Of a DNA stretch of 64,000 nucleotides, positions 26,101-39,600 are shown piece by piece. This DNA comes from Patiria pectinifera (taxonomy: Eukaryota; Echinodermata; Asteroidea; Valvatida; Asterinidae), in the NCBI GenBank assembly GCA_029964075.1, contig CM057141.1, positions 8,432,001 through 8,496,000 of the forward strand. The letters are read 5' to 3'. Position 1 is the first letter of the stretch, and every line of letters begins with the position of its first letter. A model generated the notes under the pieces. The model saw only the letters and a program-made list of their open reading frames with translations. It was not told the DNA's origin and did no database searches. The position numbers and the translations under genes were made by a program.

Positions 26101-29100
26101 TCCCGGGGAGAACCCTGGGACGGTACGAATTAATTTGGATTGAAATGTATCGATTGAGTATCTTGAATGCTCGAATAATGTTTTTATACAAATATTTTGC
26201 GAAAGAACACGCATGAGCCTGCAGAACTGAAATTAAAAAAAAAAAATACAAAATAAAATTATTTCCCTACCTACCTTACTGGATTTTTTTCAGACCGTTA
26301 ACGTAAACACACCATTTTTTGGGGGGGGGGGCCTGATTGCAATAGGTTTGGGTGTCAGTCATTGTACTGATGCTATCTTTTTGAAGTGTTGCATTTGTGA
26401 TAAGTAGTTACTTGCTGTTTATGGCTTTTCAGTTTATCTTTGACATCTTTTTTAGCAGTCATGTAAATAGGTATCAATTTGAGCACATCCTTATCTGTCA
26501 ATAGTGTTATATATATTTTTTACTTTATAGGTTCTTGAAAGTCTTGATGTGAATATACTCATGTTTATTCCGACGGTTGTGCTGGGAGTACTTGGCGGTT
26601 TGCTTGGAGGATTGTTTGTGTTCATGAACTTGAAACTAGCAAGGCTTAGACGGGCTATCATATCCAAGGTCAAACAACATTGGAAAAAGAAAGCCCTTAA
26701 GATCGTTGAACCCTGCCTTATCATAGTAAGTATCTTTTATCAACATTAACCATCTCCTTGTTTCTTTTCACATCTTTGTGTAATTTTTGTTGTATGTGAT
26801 TCCATTGATATCATCATTTTCGATTATTGATTATTAGATCATCTAACATCAATAGAAATCAATATACATCAACTTTCCTTTCATTGTATTAACATTCAAA
26901 TCGTGGACCTTGACACTTGCAAACGTCGCGTACTGACGGTGTAGCATATTGAGATTGCTTTGTGAGCATGCACAATAGCAAGGTCAACTGTTTTGGTCAA
27001 GTGGTGAATTATTAATGAGCTTTGTCCTCGTACGTGTGCGTGTGCACTCATTCACTTGCAAATTATATTGCAATATTCTTGCATATCGGTTGTGCCTATG
27101 TGTAAACAGAAATGCAACATGTCAAATTATGCACCAAATCGTAGAAAAGACTTAAAACTTCATCCACAAAATGTATTTCATGAATAAATTCCTAAAAAGT
27201 ACACCAAGCTAAAAAAGACGAACATAATACTTACCTAAAAATGGCAATTTGGACCAAAAATGCACAATAAAATTCAAGTATGCACCGAGAAAAATGCTGA
27301 TGACGCAGTACAAAAGTATCAAATTTTGATGCTGTTAAAAAGGAATCTGTAGTATTGATTGTAGACAATGGGAAAATGATGTTGCAATACATCATGTGAC
27401 CGTAATGAGAAGCTTGGAAACTAGGCGAATCTATGCATTGGTTTCTCCATAACAGTGTGACATCACTGTTGGCTTATTTGCATAATGTAGGCCTTTGTGA
27501 GTGAATTCTGATAGCGATATTTGATAGTGCATGAACAATGGAGGACAATAGGGCCAACGATTGACCTAAGGTCCTTTTTTGAGGTGTGGTACAAAACCTA
27601 CGGGAGGTCTTCCGAAAAAGAGGTCTTCTGAGTATAAACAAAAGAGTGACAAGAGGGGGTCCGTGATAGTCTGAGTATCACCCGTTATCCACGTAGCCAA
27701 TCTCCTGTATAACGGCTGATATGTCTAGAGATGCAGATATATGCAAGCCATACGCCAGCCAATCGGAGTCGCTTTTACTAAATCATGACGTCATTTCATT
27801 CCTAAATCAGGACTACATGGTTTAATTGGTCAATTCAAATGCAGTGTCTTGTAATACAGCAACAGCCGGCCGGGTGTGATGTCGCATAACATGATACAGA
27901 GCATGTGACACATTTTTTTATGTCCATTGTCTATGACGCGCAATGGGTGAATGCCCGAAGACCCGATATAGACAGCTGATTGGTCAAAATCTAGGAGGTC
28001 AAGAGGCGGGGTCTTGCCTAATAAATCAGCGAATACCAAATAGTTCTTCACATTGACTCTGAGTTTTCTAGGTTTTGACTGATGGCATTCTCCAGGGTAC
28101 TTCATCTTCAATCAGACAACATTAGGGGATCATTAAATGTCATGCTTACTTTGTGACTTTATATAAACTGCCTGTCCTTCGTTATTTACGTAACACTTTA
28201 AAAAGCAATATCCACGACATTTTTTAAAATACAAAACCAGTTATATTCTTTGTAGGTGAGGATATTTGTTCAAAGTTGAGAGACCAATATCCTAGTTTTA
28301 TTACATGTATTAAAACTCAAAGGACTTTTCAAATGTCACACTTTTGGGCCCATTATTGTGGAATTGCCCCAATACACATCAAAATTGGTCAAGTGAATGT
28401 TAGAATCTTGGGAAAAATATTTGAATATGATTGAAGGATCTAAACAAAATGATATGCTATATACATATAAAAGTGGAGATGCTGTGTAGCACTGTGGAGC
28501 ATATATGACAAGAAGTACAAGTTTTAACTGTGCTCACAGGAAAAATATTCCCGACCTTTCGGTGCAGTGCACCTTCTTCAGGGGACTATGGCTTGTTGTC
28601 TGGTAGAACAAATGCGGTGAAGTCCTCTTTCATCCCGTCAGGTTGGAGTGTACCAAGTTGGAACATCACACGCTGTTCCAAGGATTGGCGCTGCGTGTCT
28701 GACGATGCCGTGGTAACGATGCACACGCCCATGTCCTTGGTAGAGTGTGTTGGCGCTCTGAAGTGTTGCGCGACAGCCCGGCCAGGTTGTTTAAGCCAAT
28801 CTACGGAGATGCTCCATCAAGCGATCGGCCAGACGACGCTTGGTTTCGCCAATGTAAAGCTTACCAAAGCATTTACATGTGATGCAATAGACAAGATTCG
28901 TTGTCGTGCACTTGAAGTGGCCACTGATGCTGAAATGGCCATAGGGTCCAGTGTTGGACGATGTCTTATCAACATGGACACATGTCTTGCATCTATGACG
29001 ATGGCAGGGAACAGTTCTGTAGGGGCCATTGTCTATAGTACTTGTGATGTTAGGAAGAGTAGAATGCACCAGATGGTTGTTGATGGATCAATTCCGTCTG

Positions 29101-30612
29101 AAGGAACATAGGGGGGTTGTGGATTGGTCAAAGATGGCGCTTGTTGAATTGATGAATGCCTGAACATCTTCCTTGGTGACAGGTGTCACACCAATGATGT
29201 CGTCAATGTACCGTTTGTACAACAATGGTTGAACTGGACATCATCTTCTCCTCGAGAAAGCCAACAAATAGACATGCATAGCTCGGGCCCATACGTGTGC
29301 CCATAGCAACGTCAGTGGTCTGCGGGTACTGCTTCCCAATAAAGATGAAGTTGTTCAGGGTGAGGACAAGTTCAGCAAGCCTGAGAAGGGTACTGGTTGG
29401 GGGGTCACAGTCTTGACGGCGGTCAAGAAAATGACGTAGCGCTGCTAAGTCGTCTGAGTGGGGGATGCATGTGTACAAAGACTTGACGTCCATACTGTAC
29501 AGGTACAATGTAGTTAGATGGGCACGTGAATTCAAAGTTAGTGAAGGTATGGAGAGCCTCATTAGTGTCCTTCACATACGAGGGCAGCTGGTTGACAATA
29601 GGAAACAACACGGAGTCCAAGTACTTGGAAATCAACTCAGTGGGGCAATTGCAAGCTGAAACAATGGCCGGCCAGGATTATCTTACATGTGAATTTTGGG
29701 CAGCATATACAAAACGGCGGTTCTGGGATACGGGGTGATGAGTTTAGTCGCATTACCGGGTTGCTCACGATGCTCTGGTGCATAGGGGTGAGGTCATGGT
29801 CGATCACGTAGTAGCTCAAGGAATCTAAAAGTCGGCGTTCAGCCTCTAGCTGATACAAATCTTTATGCCAAACCACAGTAGCACCCCCTTTATCAGCTCT
29901 TTTGACAACATAGTTCTTTCTTCCTTGAGCGATCGCAAGGCCTGCCGTTCCACAGAGGAGATATTGGATTTGGTGCAGCGGGTTTAAAGTTGATACGATT
30001 GACACGATTGACATCAGAGCCACAATTGTCAATGACTCAGTCGAGGACTTGTTGAGGCCGGTAAGTGGACACCAGCTAGATGATTTGGGGACTAGTCTGT
30101 CAATGGTACTGGCAGTAGGGGTATCATCATGATGAGAAACAGATGAAGAACTCACCTCTTTGTCATGGAAGTAGGCTTTAAGGCCGGGACGTCGATAGAA
30201 CATATCAATATCTCGTCGAGTAGAAAAGTAATTTTTTTGAGGTTGGGAGGGACAAAATTCAACCCCCACTAAAGGACAGATAGTTGTGTCAGTTAAGGGT
30301 AGATCAGAGGGGATGGTAACAATGTTCCTTGCCAGAAAATGGATGCGAAGATCATTGGTGGGTTGGATGGAATCTGGGCCCATGGACTGCAGTTTTCTGT
30401 TCTTGACGGCACTTAACTCTTCGTGCAGCTCAGAATTGAGGTTGTGAATAATTCCACGAATCAAATTGGCCTGTTGGCCCGTAGTAATGGAATACAGTTG
30501 TTGACGAGCACTACTAAACTTATACCAGTGCTCACCGGAAAATGACTCCCACCGGTATAATTTTTACTTCTTGTTATTTATGCTCCACAGTGATACGCAG
30601 CATCTCCACTTC

Positions 30613-30657
<45 letters not shown>

Positions 30658-33600
30658 CCAATGAAATCGTCTTCTATCACAATTCACAGTGCTCGATACA
30701 TCTCTGTAGAGCTATAACATGCAATAAATTCAGAATATGAGTTAAACAAACTTTGGCATATCTCTCTTCTGGACAGACTGTTTCGTACCATAAGGCACTC
30801 ATCAGCAGAATGACGAAAAATAGAATACAAGTAGCATCTTACCTTATTTCGAATCAAGCGCGCGCACGCGTTACGCGCGTTACGTCATTGAAGTTAGTAC
30901 GCGTTTACATCACTGAAGTAAGAACACATCTGTCTCGATGCCTGCACTTGGAGACGATTTCGCTTCTCTTATTCAGTGTACCTAGATCTGGCCTACATAT
31001 GATTATGTACTTCTCTGCTATACACAAATTGCATCTCTTGTTTACGTTAGAGTATGGCAGTGCTTTCAGAACAATGTCCCATTTGATTTCATAGTCTTTC
31101 CCCTCGTCCTTTAAGTCCCATATATGTTTACGTAGCTCTTTTCCACAGGTTGAATCCCGTCGCGCTTATGACTTTACCGACGATTCTGTCGAGGATCACT
31201 TTACTTATATGTCCTATCTCTGATTTAGTTGGGCTGATTAGTCGACATGATGGTTTGTTATCGAAGTTGTCCTTGTGGTCCTTCAAAGTAACGAAGACTT
31301 CCCTCTCGGCCAATTTATCTATGCGGTCGCCCAGTCCAAGACTTTTAGCAATTCTTTTCGCTTCGCGATTGATTTCCGCTACTTCCTTTTGCTCGGTTTT
31401 CTTGTATGTTTTGGTGACATTTGCCCTGACAAGATTTACATAGTCATCTTTTTCCATCTTGTAATAATTTGTAGTCTTATCAGCCTTGACGGTAAGCTTA
31501 TCATCGTTCCTAATCGTATTTATGTCTTCGTTCAATTTGCGTTGGAACTGGCTAGTGGTCTTCTCAAATACGTTGCCTTCATGTTCGGATCGTTGCCTTC
31601 ATGTTCGGCATGCAGCTGTACGATAACTTTACTGTGTACGATAACTTTACTGATAGAAGACGATTTCATTGGATATATATATATATATATATATATATAC
31701 ATGCAATAAATTCAGAATATGAGTTAAACAAACTTTGGCATATCTCTCTTCTGGACAGACTGTTTATATACATATTTATGCAACAAATTCAGAATATGAG
31801 CTAATCATTGTGATAGAAGACGATTTCATTAGATATACATGTTTAAATGGATTTTGTAAGGTCTTTAAATTAAGCAAGGAATTTTTACCCAGTTATAATT
31901 AATGACGAGGTCAAAAATCTTGGCTCGAGACATAGTTCACATCAAGATTGCCTAATGTCAAATGATTTCAATTTCTTCATAGATTTTATTTTCTACTGCA
32001 AGTGTTCTGCTGCCTGCTGCATTCAATTGTAGCCCTTACTCGTGCTACCTAAGTGGAGAAAAACGATCGTAAGTTGTACCTGATTACACTGCCTTGGCCA
32101 GCATTTCTTAAATTATTGGATTTTAAAGAGGTTGTTGAATGCTCGAAGACATTTCCGTCATTTTTCGGGTATATGTAGCCTAAGGTGTGATGAAATAAAA
32201 ACGACTATTGTGTCTGTCATGAAATGAGTACAAAGGTACTTTTGAGAGCTGTTTTCAGGTCCTGTTTCGACCCGAACGTGCAATTTGTGTAAAAGTCGTC
32301 GTTGGGGGCAGCAAACACAGCATAGTAAATTGTGACGTAATAAACAGGACTCCTGATGCAGCGTAGTATAAACGAGTCCTGTTTATTACGTCACGATTTA
32401 CTATGTTTTGTTTGCTGCCACCAACGACGACTTTTACACAAATTGCACGTTCGGGTCGAAACAGGACCTAAAAAAACAGCTCTCAAAAGTACCTTAGGCT
32501 ACATATTCCCGAAAAATGACGGAAATGTCTTCAAGCATTCCACAACCTCTTTAACCCACCAACTCTGAATGTGACAATTTTACCCAAAAAAAATAAAATG
32601 AGAAAATTACCTTTGTTTTATTCTCAATGTGGTATTTTTAACATTTTGAACAAATATAAATGATTGTAATTATTATTTTTTTCCAAAAGCAGTATTTTGC
32701 GTAATGCCAAATAAAAGGACTTACTATTTTGTTTCCTGATTTTGATTTAATTCAAAAGCACAACCCGTATTCCGGACGTATCTCTGGTATTCGACCCAAT
32801 CACATGCACACAGGAGTGCTGAGCACTTACACATGATGGAGCCAGCTACTGTGGCTCATCTGGTCTGACATAATCACGGAATGGCCGCATTACGTTCTGG
32901 ATCCTGTGTTGTACAGAAGGCTTATACATGTATATGGATGTGGCATTCCCTAACGTGGCGCACTTCGCTATTTCCCCGACTTCCCTTATGCAGTGTTGCC
33001 AAACCTCTTAGTTGACAAGCTTCAAAGTAATTCAGACAGATACGGGTAATATAACCTCAACAATGCTTTCTGTTGAACCCTCATGAATAATTTTAGTGTC
33101 ATGAATAAAGTCTGAAATTAAAAAAAAGAAAAATTGGCGTCCGGAATTTGGGCACAAAATCGGCCGAGTATTCCCTAACGAGGTGCACAAGAAGAAATCT
33201 CAGAAACTCCCAAGTAAACATGTCATAACTTCTTGTTAGTTGACAAAGACTGATAAACCATTATTGTCTCAACTATCCAACTAAATACATGCTGGTCAGA
33301 AAATCATTTTCTTATTTTGATGCCTTTTAAAAGGGTTCACTGCGTACTTCAAAATAAAACCGGAAAAGCGTGCCAGAGTAATATTTATCTCTTGACTTTG
33401 TAGGGGAAAGGTAAACTCAAAACTTAGGAACGGGAATGTTTAGAGATTGGTAAAGTTTCATGTTTAATATGAAATTTGAGGTATTGTAACTTTTGCTATA
33501 GCAAAGCACTACAGGCAGAAAATCAATGTGCTTCACATTTGGGGCTGTGCCGCCATGCGTTTTATATACCATAGGGGACATTACATGCATACAAGTGTTG

Positions 33601-36600
33601 TGTTTTTACCAAAAAAAATTGTAACTTTCAAGTTGTATATTTAATTTTATTCCATCCTCCGACCCTGCAAAAATTAATATCATGTTCCTAATTCAATAAA
33701 TGAAAAAAATGCTGGCCTTAGTTATATACATTTTACTAATACACATCCCAGTTCCAAAGAAAGGGGACCTCACCATCCCAGACAACTACCGGGGAATCAG
33801 CCTCTCTCAAACTGCTGCCAAGGTATACAATCGACTACTTCTGAATCGCATTCGTCCGGAAGTTGAGAAGATACTCCATCCCAATCAAAGTGGCTTTCGG
33901 TCTCTACGTTCAACCTCTTCTCAAATCCTTGCCCTCAGGCGCCTTATTGAGGAAATTCGTAACCACCAGAAGGAAGCCGCCATCATGATTTCCGCAAAGC
34001 ATTTGACTCTGTTGACAGACCAACAATGTTTAAGATCCTGCATGCTTACGGTATCCCGTAGGATACCATTGCCATCAAAAGTATGTATGAAGATACAAGT
34101 GCTGTTGTTCTCACTCCCAAAGGTGAATCTGATCCGTTCTCCGTCAACACTGGAGTTCTTCAGGGTGATCCTCTTGCCCCCTACCTTTTCATCATAGTTC
34201 TGGATTATGCCTTGCGGACAGCATTAAATGTCACTGATGGTCTCACTCTCTCACGCCGTAGGAGTAGTAGACACCCTGCCCAATGCCTATCCGACCTACA
34301 TTATGCAGATGACTTTAGTCTGCTTGCTGACACCCTCCTTGATGCCGAATCTCTCCTCCATAAAGTAGAAGCTTGCTGCAAGTCCGTTGGTCTCTCTCTT
34401 AATGCAAGGAAGACCAAGTACACGGTCATCAACCCATCTACCTCTGACGATGTCACTGCACTGGATGGCAGTAAGCTTGATAAAGTTGATGACTTCAAGT
34501 ATCTGGGCTCCTACACCAACACAGCTCATGACGTCAAGTGTAGAAAAGCTCAAGCTTGGTCTGCTCTGTTCTCACTGACAAAAGTCTGGAGATCCTCGAC
34601 CACCAAACTTAAGATCTTCAAGACCTCAATAGAATTTATCCTCCTCTATGGTTGCGAGTCCTGGACCCTGACCAAACAGATCTCTGCATCCATTGATGTC
34701 ACCTATACACGGATGTTGCGGGCTGTTCAGAACGTTTCTTGGCAACAACATCTCCCTAACTCTATTCTGCATGGTGCCCTTCCCCCTATCTCCACCATCA
34801 TCAGACAGCGTCGCCTTCGGCTAGCCAGTCACGTTTATCGACATAATGAGCCAGTTAGTCAAGTTCTCCTCTGGAATCCTGAAGCCCCTCAATGAAAAGG
34901 TTGTCCCAACATGACCCTGAAAACATCCATCGAGCTAGAAACTGGTCTGAGTGGTCCATCTCTTTCCAACACTATGCTCGACAGGGACAGTTGGGCCCAA
35001 CTCATCAAGTCATCATGAAAATGAATGAATGAAGAAGAAGAAGAATACACATACATTTTCTTTCCTCGGTCTGCTATAACCCATAGAATGCTTTGCCCCT
35101 GCCAACAATACATGTATGTTATTGATATGGATTTTGATGGGGGAAAAAACACTGAATTCTCTCTGCACTACGTTATACAAACAAAATGTAGTTTGAGGGT
35201 GGATAGTCAATATTAGTTCCCCGAGGTACTGGAAGTTTGCCTAGGGAACTAGTTTGTCAACTTCCAATACTGAGGGGAGCTAATATCAAGTATCCACCCG
35301 AAATTAATCATATTTGTTTTAGTTTACCTCATACATATTTAGTTGCCAAATTTTTCCATTGCAGGAGCTTGTCCAGCTCACCAGAGGAATATTGCTCAAC
35401 CTCAGAAAAGTTCAGTTCTTGTGCAGTACAGTAACTCCTAATACAGTGTAGTTGATACCACATTGTGGACAACGTTTTTACCCCTCAGCCGAGAGGCTCG
35501 AGGGGTATTGTCATCGCCTACGGCGTCCGTCCGTATGTCCGTAGGTTCTGACCATACCACCCTTGTGGGGTGATGTTCCTTTCAGGACACATCACCCCAC
35601 TTTTTTCACAATAGAAAAACATCACCCCAGAAGAGAATCTTTAGAAAAAGGGATAATGGGAACACAATGCTATCACCCCACAATTCCGTCTGGCTGGAAT
35701 GTATGGCCGTCCGTCAGGGCGTCCATCTGTCCGGGCAGCTTAGATTCCGGATGATAACTTGAGTTAGAAATGTTGTTTGGGATTGTAACATCGGTAGGGG
35801 GTTGCCCTTGGGAGTAGGCAAGTTGGGATTGGTTTTGAGGTGAAAAGGTCAAAGGTCAAGGTCACCGTGGTGAGTTAAATGTAAATGGTTTCCAGATGAT
35901 AACTTGAGTTAGAAATGAGATTTTGGTGTCTAACTTTGGTAGGGGGTTGCCCTTGGGAGTAGGCAGGTTGGGATTGGTTTTGAGGTCAAAAGGGTAAAGG
36001 TCAAGATCACTGTGGTGAGTTAAAGGTAAATGGTTTCCGGATGATAACTTCAGTTAGAAATGAGATTTTGGTGTCTAACTTCGGTAGGGGGTTGCTTTTG
36101 GGAGTAGGCAAGTTGGGATTGGTCAAAAGGTCAAAGGTCAAGGTCACCGTGGTGAGTTAAAGGTAAATGGTTTCCGGATGATAACTTGAGTTAGAAATGA
36201 GATTTTGGTGTCTAACTTCGGTAGGGGGGTTGCCTTTGGGAGTAGGCAAGTTGGAATTGGTTTTGAGGTCAAAAGGTCAAAGGTCAAGGTCACCATGTTG
36301 AGTTGAAGGTTATTGGTTTCCGGATGATACCATGACTCTGGCTGAGGGGTTTCAACAGCAACGCTGTTATTTTTGCAGACTGCTACTGTCCACAATATTC
36401 TCCAGTTCGTAGAAAATGCTAATAACATTTACGTGTGCCCCCATCTTATCATCTGTAGCTACAGCGATGTTTGCACATGCGTAATACACTTGTGCAACAG
36501 TTCCATGATTGCTTCGTAAAGCTCATGCATAGTAGACTATTACACGGGTAAACTACACATGCACATTTACCCTGTGCATGAATTCTTGCCGGCGCATTTG

Positions 36601-39600
36601 GTTAATAGCAAAAATTTCATCTGGCACGTGATGGTGAATGGACCCATATGAATATGTACCGGTAGGAGGTATATGAGGTCTTCAACCTTAAACAATATTT
36701 TCATCAGAATAAGCTGTCAGTTGCCATTGGCAAACATTTTTAGAATTTGACTAGTATCCTGATATTTTGCGGGAAAAAAAAAATAGCCAGATATAAATCT
36801 ACAACAATTCCTTGGCCTTCAGATCCCACCAACCTGCATCTTAGAAACATTAATGGGCCTATATTTGTATCTGTCATTACAATGTGTTAAGCATTGTGAA
36901 ATACACCGTCACACAATAGGTTATCATCATCATCATCAATTTTGCATGCCTGGGAAGAGCGTAGCGTCTCGACAACCCAGTTTCCAGTCCAGCTGGTTCT
37001 GAGCAAGTCTCCAACCGGCTGACAGATTCAGCCCCAGTGCCCTGTGGTCTTTCTCCGAATATGAAAAGGTCATATGAATAAAAACTTGTAAATGCTGGGG
37101 AGTAAAAGCAAACAGCAAGAACATATACTTTGGAGTAAAAGCATCACAGAAAAGCAAATGCTTAACACACCAGCCACTCCACAGCAGCGGGGACTGCCCC
37201 TCAGAGGATCAATACTGGGGCCGACACCGATTTTCTCCTGATAACTCGTCTGAATTGAGAACTCGCAACTTCGTAAGCAAATTTTTTAATACTAAAACAA
37301 AAACACTTGACAAAAGAATCTCCTCCTTGGACAAACGCCTGCGTTAAGGGGCCAAGGTAGCCTCTTTCCCCATCCTGTTGTTGAATGCCCTTGCTCGATG
37401 TTATGGAGATCCTTCCTTGTGTGATCCAAGTAAATTGCCTGAAATTTTCCATTTCCTGGTTGACTGGTTGGGTTTTTGTGTCAATGAATTTCCATTGAGG
37501 ATTGCTACAGCTTCCTTGCTACAACGTTCCCTTGTCTTGGACAATTTGTTCTTCCCATAATTTGGTTCTGAGGATCACCTGCAAGATCTTCCATTGGGAG
37601 GTGGTGATCTTTTTGGCAACAGGTTTGACGAGACAATGATGAAAGAGGCCAGACGTCTAAAGGCCAAAGACAAGTTGGATCTTCGTCGACACACGGCCAA
37701 GCGCCCTTCTACTTCTGTCGCCTCCCAGTCCAGTAAGAAGAAACCACGGCCTGAGTCATCTGAGTCAGTCTTCTTCATCTTCCTCAAACTTCTTCAGGAT
37801 ACAGCCCCCATATCTGCACAGCTTTTCAAGTCCTAGGAGTCGCACATGGGGTAACAAGGGCTTCTAACTGCAGCAGAGTATTTTATCCCCCCTGCTTCAG
37901 ATCAAGTAGCTAGTCATCTTGCAGAGTTCAGCCAGAGGTGGTCTCACATAACCTCAGACATCTGGGTTCTTCAGACAATCTCTAGACTTCTCTATTACCT
38001 ACTCAGTGACCATCTCCTATTCCCACAGATCTGACATGCTGGGCTGTTTTAGAGGTCTGCTTCAGAGAAGGATATCAACTTCCCGAGGGACAAGAATGCC
38101 ATCATTCTACTCCCGGCCGGGTCCACTCTTGGCATTGCACGTTTAAGATGACTTCACTTGACCCATGATGAATCATGATGTCACTATTTGGGACACAACT
38201 TTGCTATATGGCCTATGCACTGATCTCTATATAAAGACTGCAGGCACAATGCCACCTTATTTTACTGTTATTTTTCATTTAAATATGGCTTTAAACATTA
38301 GGGAATGTTTAATTACAAATGTTAAAGTATTCATTGAACCAGACTGGAATTTATTATACATTAAGTTGCTTTCATTTCTCTTCGCAAGTTCCAAAAAATA
38401 ACATTTTTCCTTACTTTCAATTCAATATGGCTGACTCGTGAATAAGGCCCATAATACGTGTACAAGACCAAAATGCGCGTCAACTCTTGATACAGCGCGC
38501 GCTGTATAATACGCGAAGAACGTTCGTATTATACCTGGCCATCTTTGTGAGACTGGGGACAAATTGGTCAATATGCAAAGTCTACTGTGTGACTGGTGCA
38601 TGGGCAGCCGCTATCCAGTCTTTATATAGAGATCAGTGGGCCTATGCCTATGCTAACTTCCAGTGGTGTATGACAAAGATGAATGCCAAAAGTTACATCC
38701 ACAAAAGACGTGTGCAAGGTCTATGGGATATTGCATGGAACACAAAGAAGAAGAAAGAAGAAGGAACAAAAAGAAAAGCAAAAATCGCAAAAAAAAGCCA
38801 GTATTAACAGAAACGAAAGCTGTTCCCAATTGAAATTGGGACTACTAATTAATTTTTAAAAAGGAAAAAGTTTACAAATGTAAAGAACTGCTTAATGTCT
38901 TTAGCAGTTAGTAGAGAGAAGGAAAAAACAATATTGATCCAAAACAAATGCACTAAAAGCGTAATATAATTTCCTGAAAGGTGCATCAAAGATAAAATTT
39001 TGTCAAAAATGTCTATTGTAAAATATAGATTTTCATTCCTGTAATGTAGACATCAAATGTAACTACTAGGTATAAGAACTTTGTTAGAAATTACAACTAT
39101 CTGTACTAGAAATAGATGGTTCTGTGGTTCTATTTCTTATTTCAGCCCTGACTCCTACAGCCCTAGATGTTTAGTGGAAGAAAAAGGTAGTCAGACTGAG
39201 GTGGATGTCAGTTTGTACACATGTCCACCTGGAATTGTTATCAGGGATGAAAATGACAGCATTGCGTTCTCAAACAAATCTTTCAATGAAGGTAGGGAAC
39301 ATAATCATTTAACCTTTTTTTGAAGTAGCGCTTTAATTTTTACACTCAACATTCTCTGTTTTACAATGGGTTGTAGGATAGCTAAGGAGCTAATCTTTAT
39401 GTAATTCTTTTTTAGGATCACAACATGTTAATGCATAAAGTATCTGAGTATTGAATGGTGAAATTTATCCTAGTACGTGTATAACAAATTGTTCAAAGTT
39501 CTGTAAATATTACTTTAGCAGGCAGGAGAATCATCCTGTATAAACAGGAATTATGGGGCTTTCTTGCCTGCTTTCACGTCTTTTTTCCCTGTTTGCACAG

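Larger units (their letters stand above)
28474..30620 (-). mobile_element. Penelope-like retroelement 1, with inverted terminal repeats, internally deleted
   Basis: Read on the - strand it encodes an N-terminal region, RT blocks ending in YIDD, and a GIY-YIG endonuclease. The two ends are inverted copies: AGTGGAGATGCTGTGTAGCA and GTGGAGCATATATGACAAGA at 28473-28520 match the complement of 30575-30620. Both borders abut TA-rich tracts. Penelope-like elements often show such inverted or direct terminal repeats. Several frameshifts and a gap between YIDD and the endonuclease indicate an inactive copy. Confidence 0.85.
30657..31765 (-). mobile_element. Penelope-like retroelement 2, deleted, with repeated terminal regions and a hammerhead motif
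   Basis: The sequence AATTCAGAATATGAGTTAAA through TCTCTCTTCTGGACAGACTG occurs at 30727-30780 and again at 31711-31763, in the same orientation, giving LTR-like repeats (pLTRs). GATAGAAGACGATTTCATTGG at 31654-31674 has its inverted form at 30657-30680. Between them, the - strand encodes a truncated RT N-region (31128-31600) fused by deletion to the GIY-YIG tail (30905-31147). The downstream repeat carries a hammerhead ribozyme fold. Confidence 0.8.

Noticed and set aside
28530-29111. 193-codon open frame on the + strand
   Set aside because: It is the antisense of the Penelope RT/GIY-YIG region, whose - strand translation has clear motifs.
33735-34895. A host reverse transcriptase gene
   Set aside because: It has LINE RT motifs, is 5'-truncated and frameshifted, and ends in a microsatellite tail typical of RTE-like insertions.
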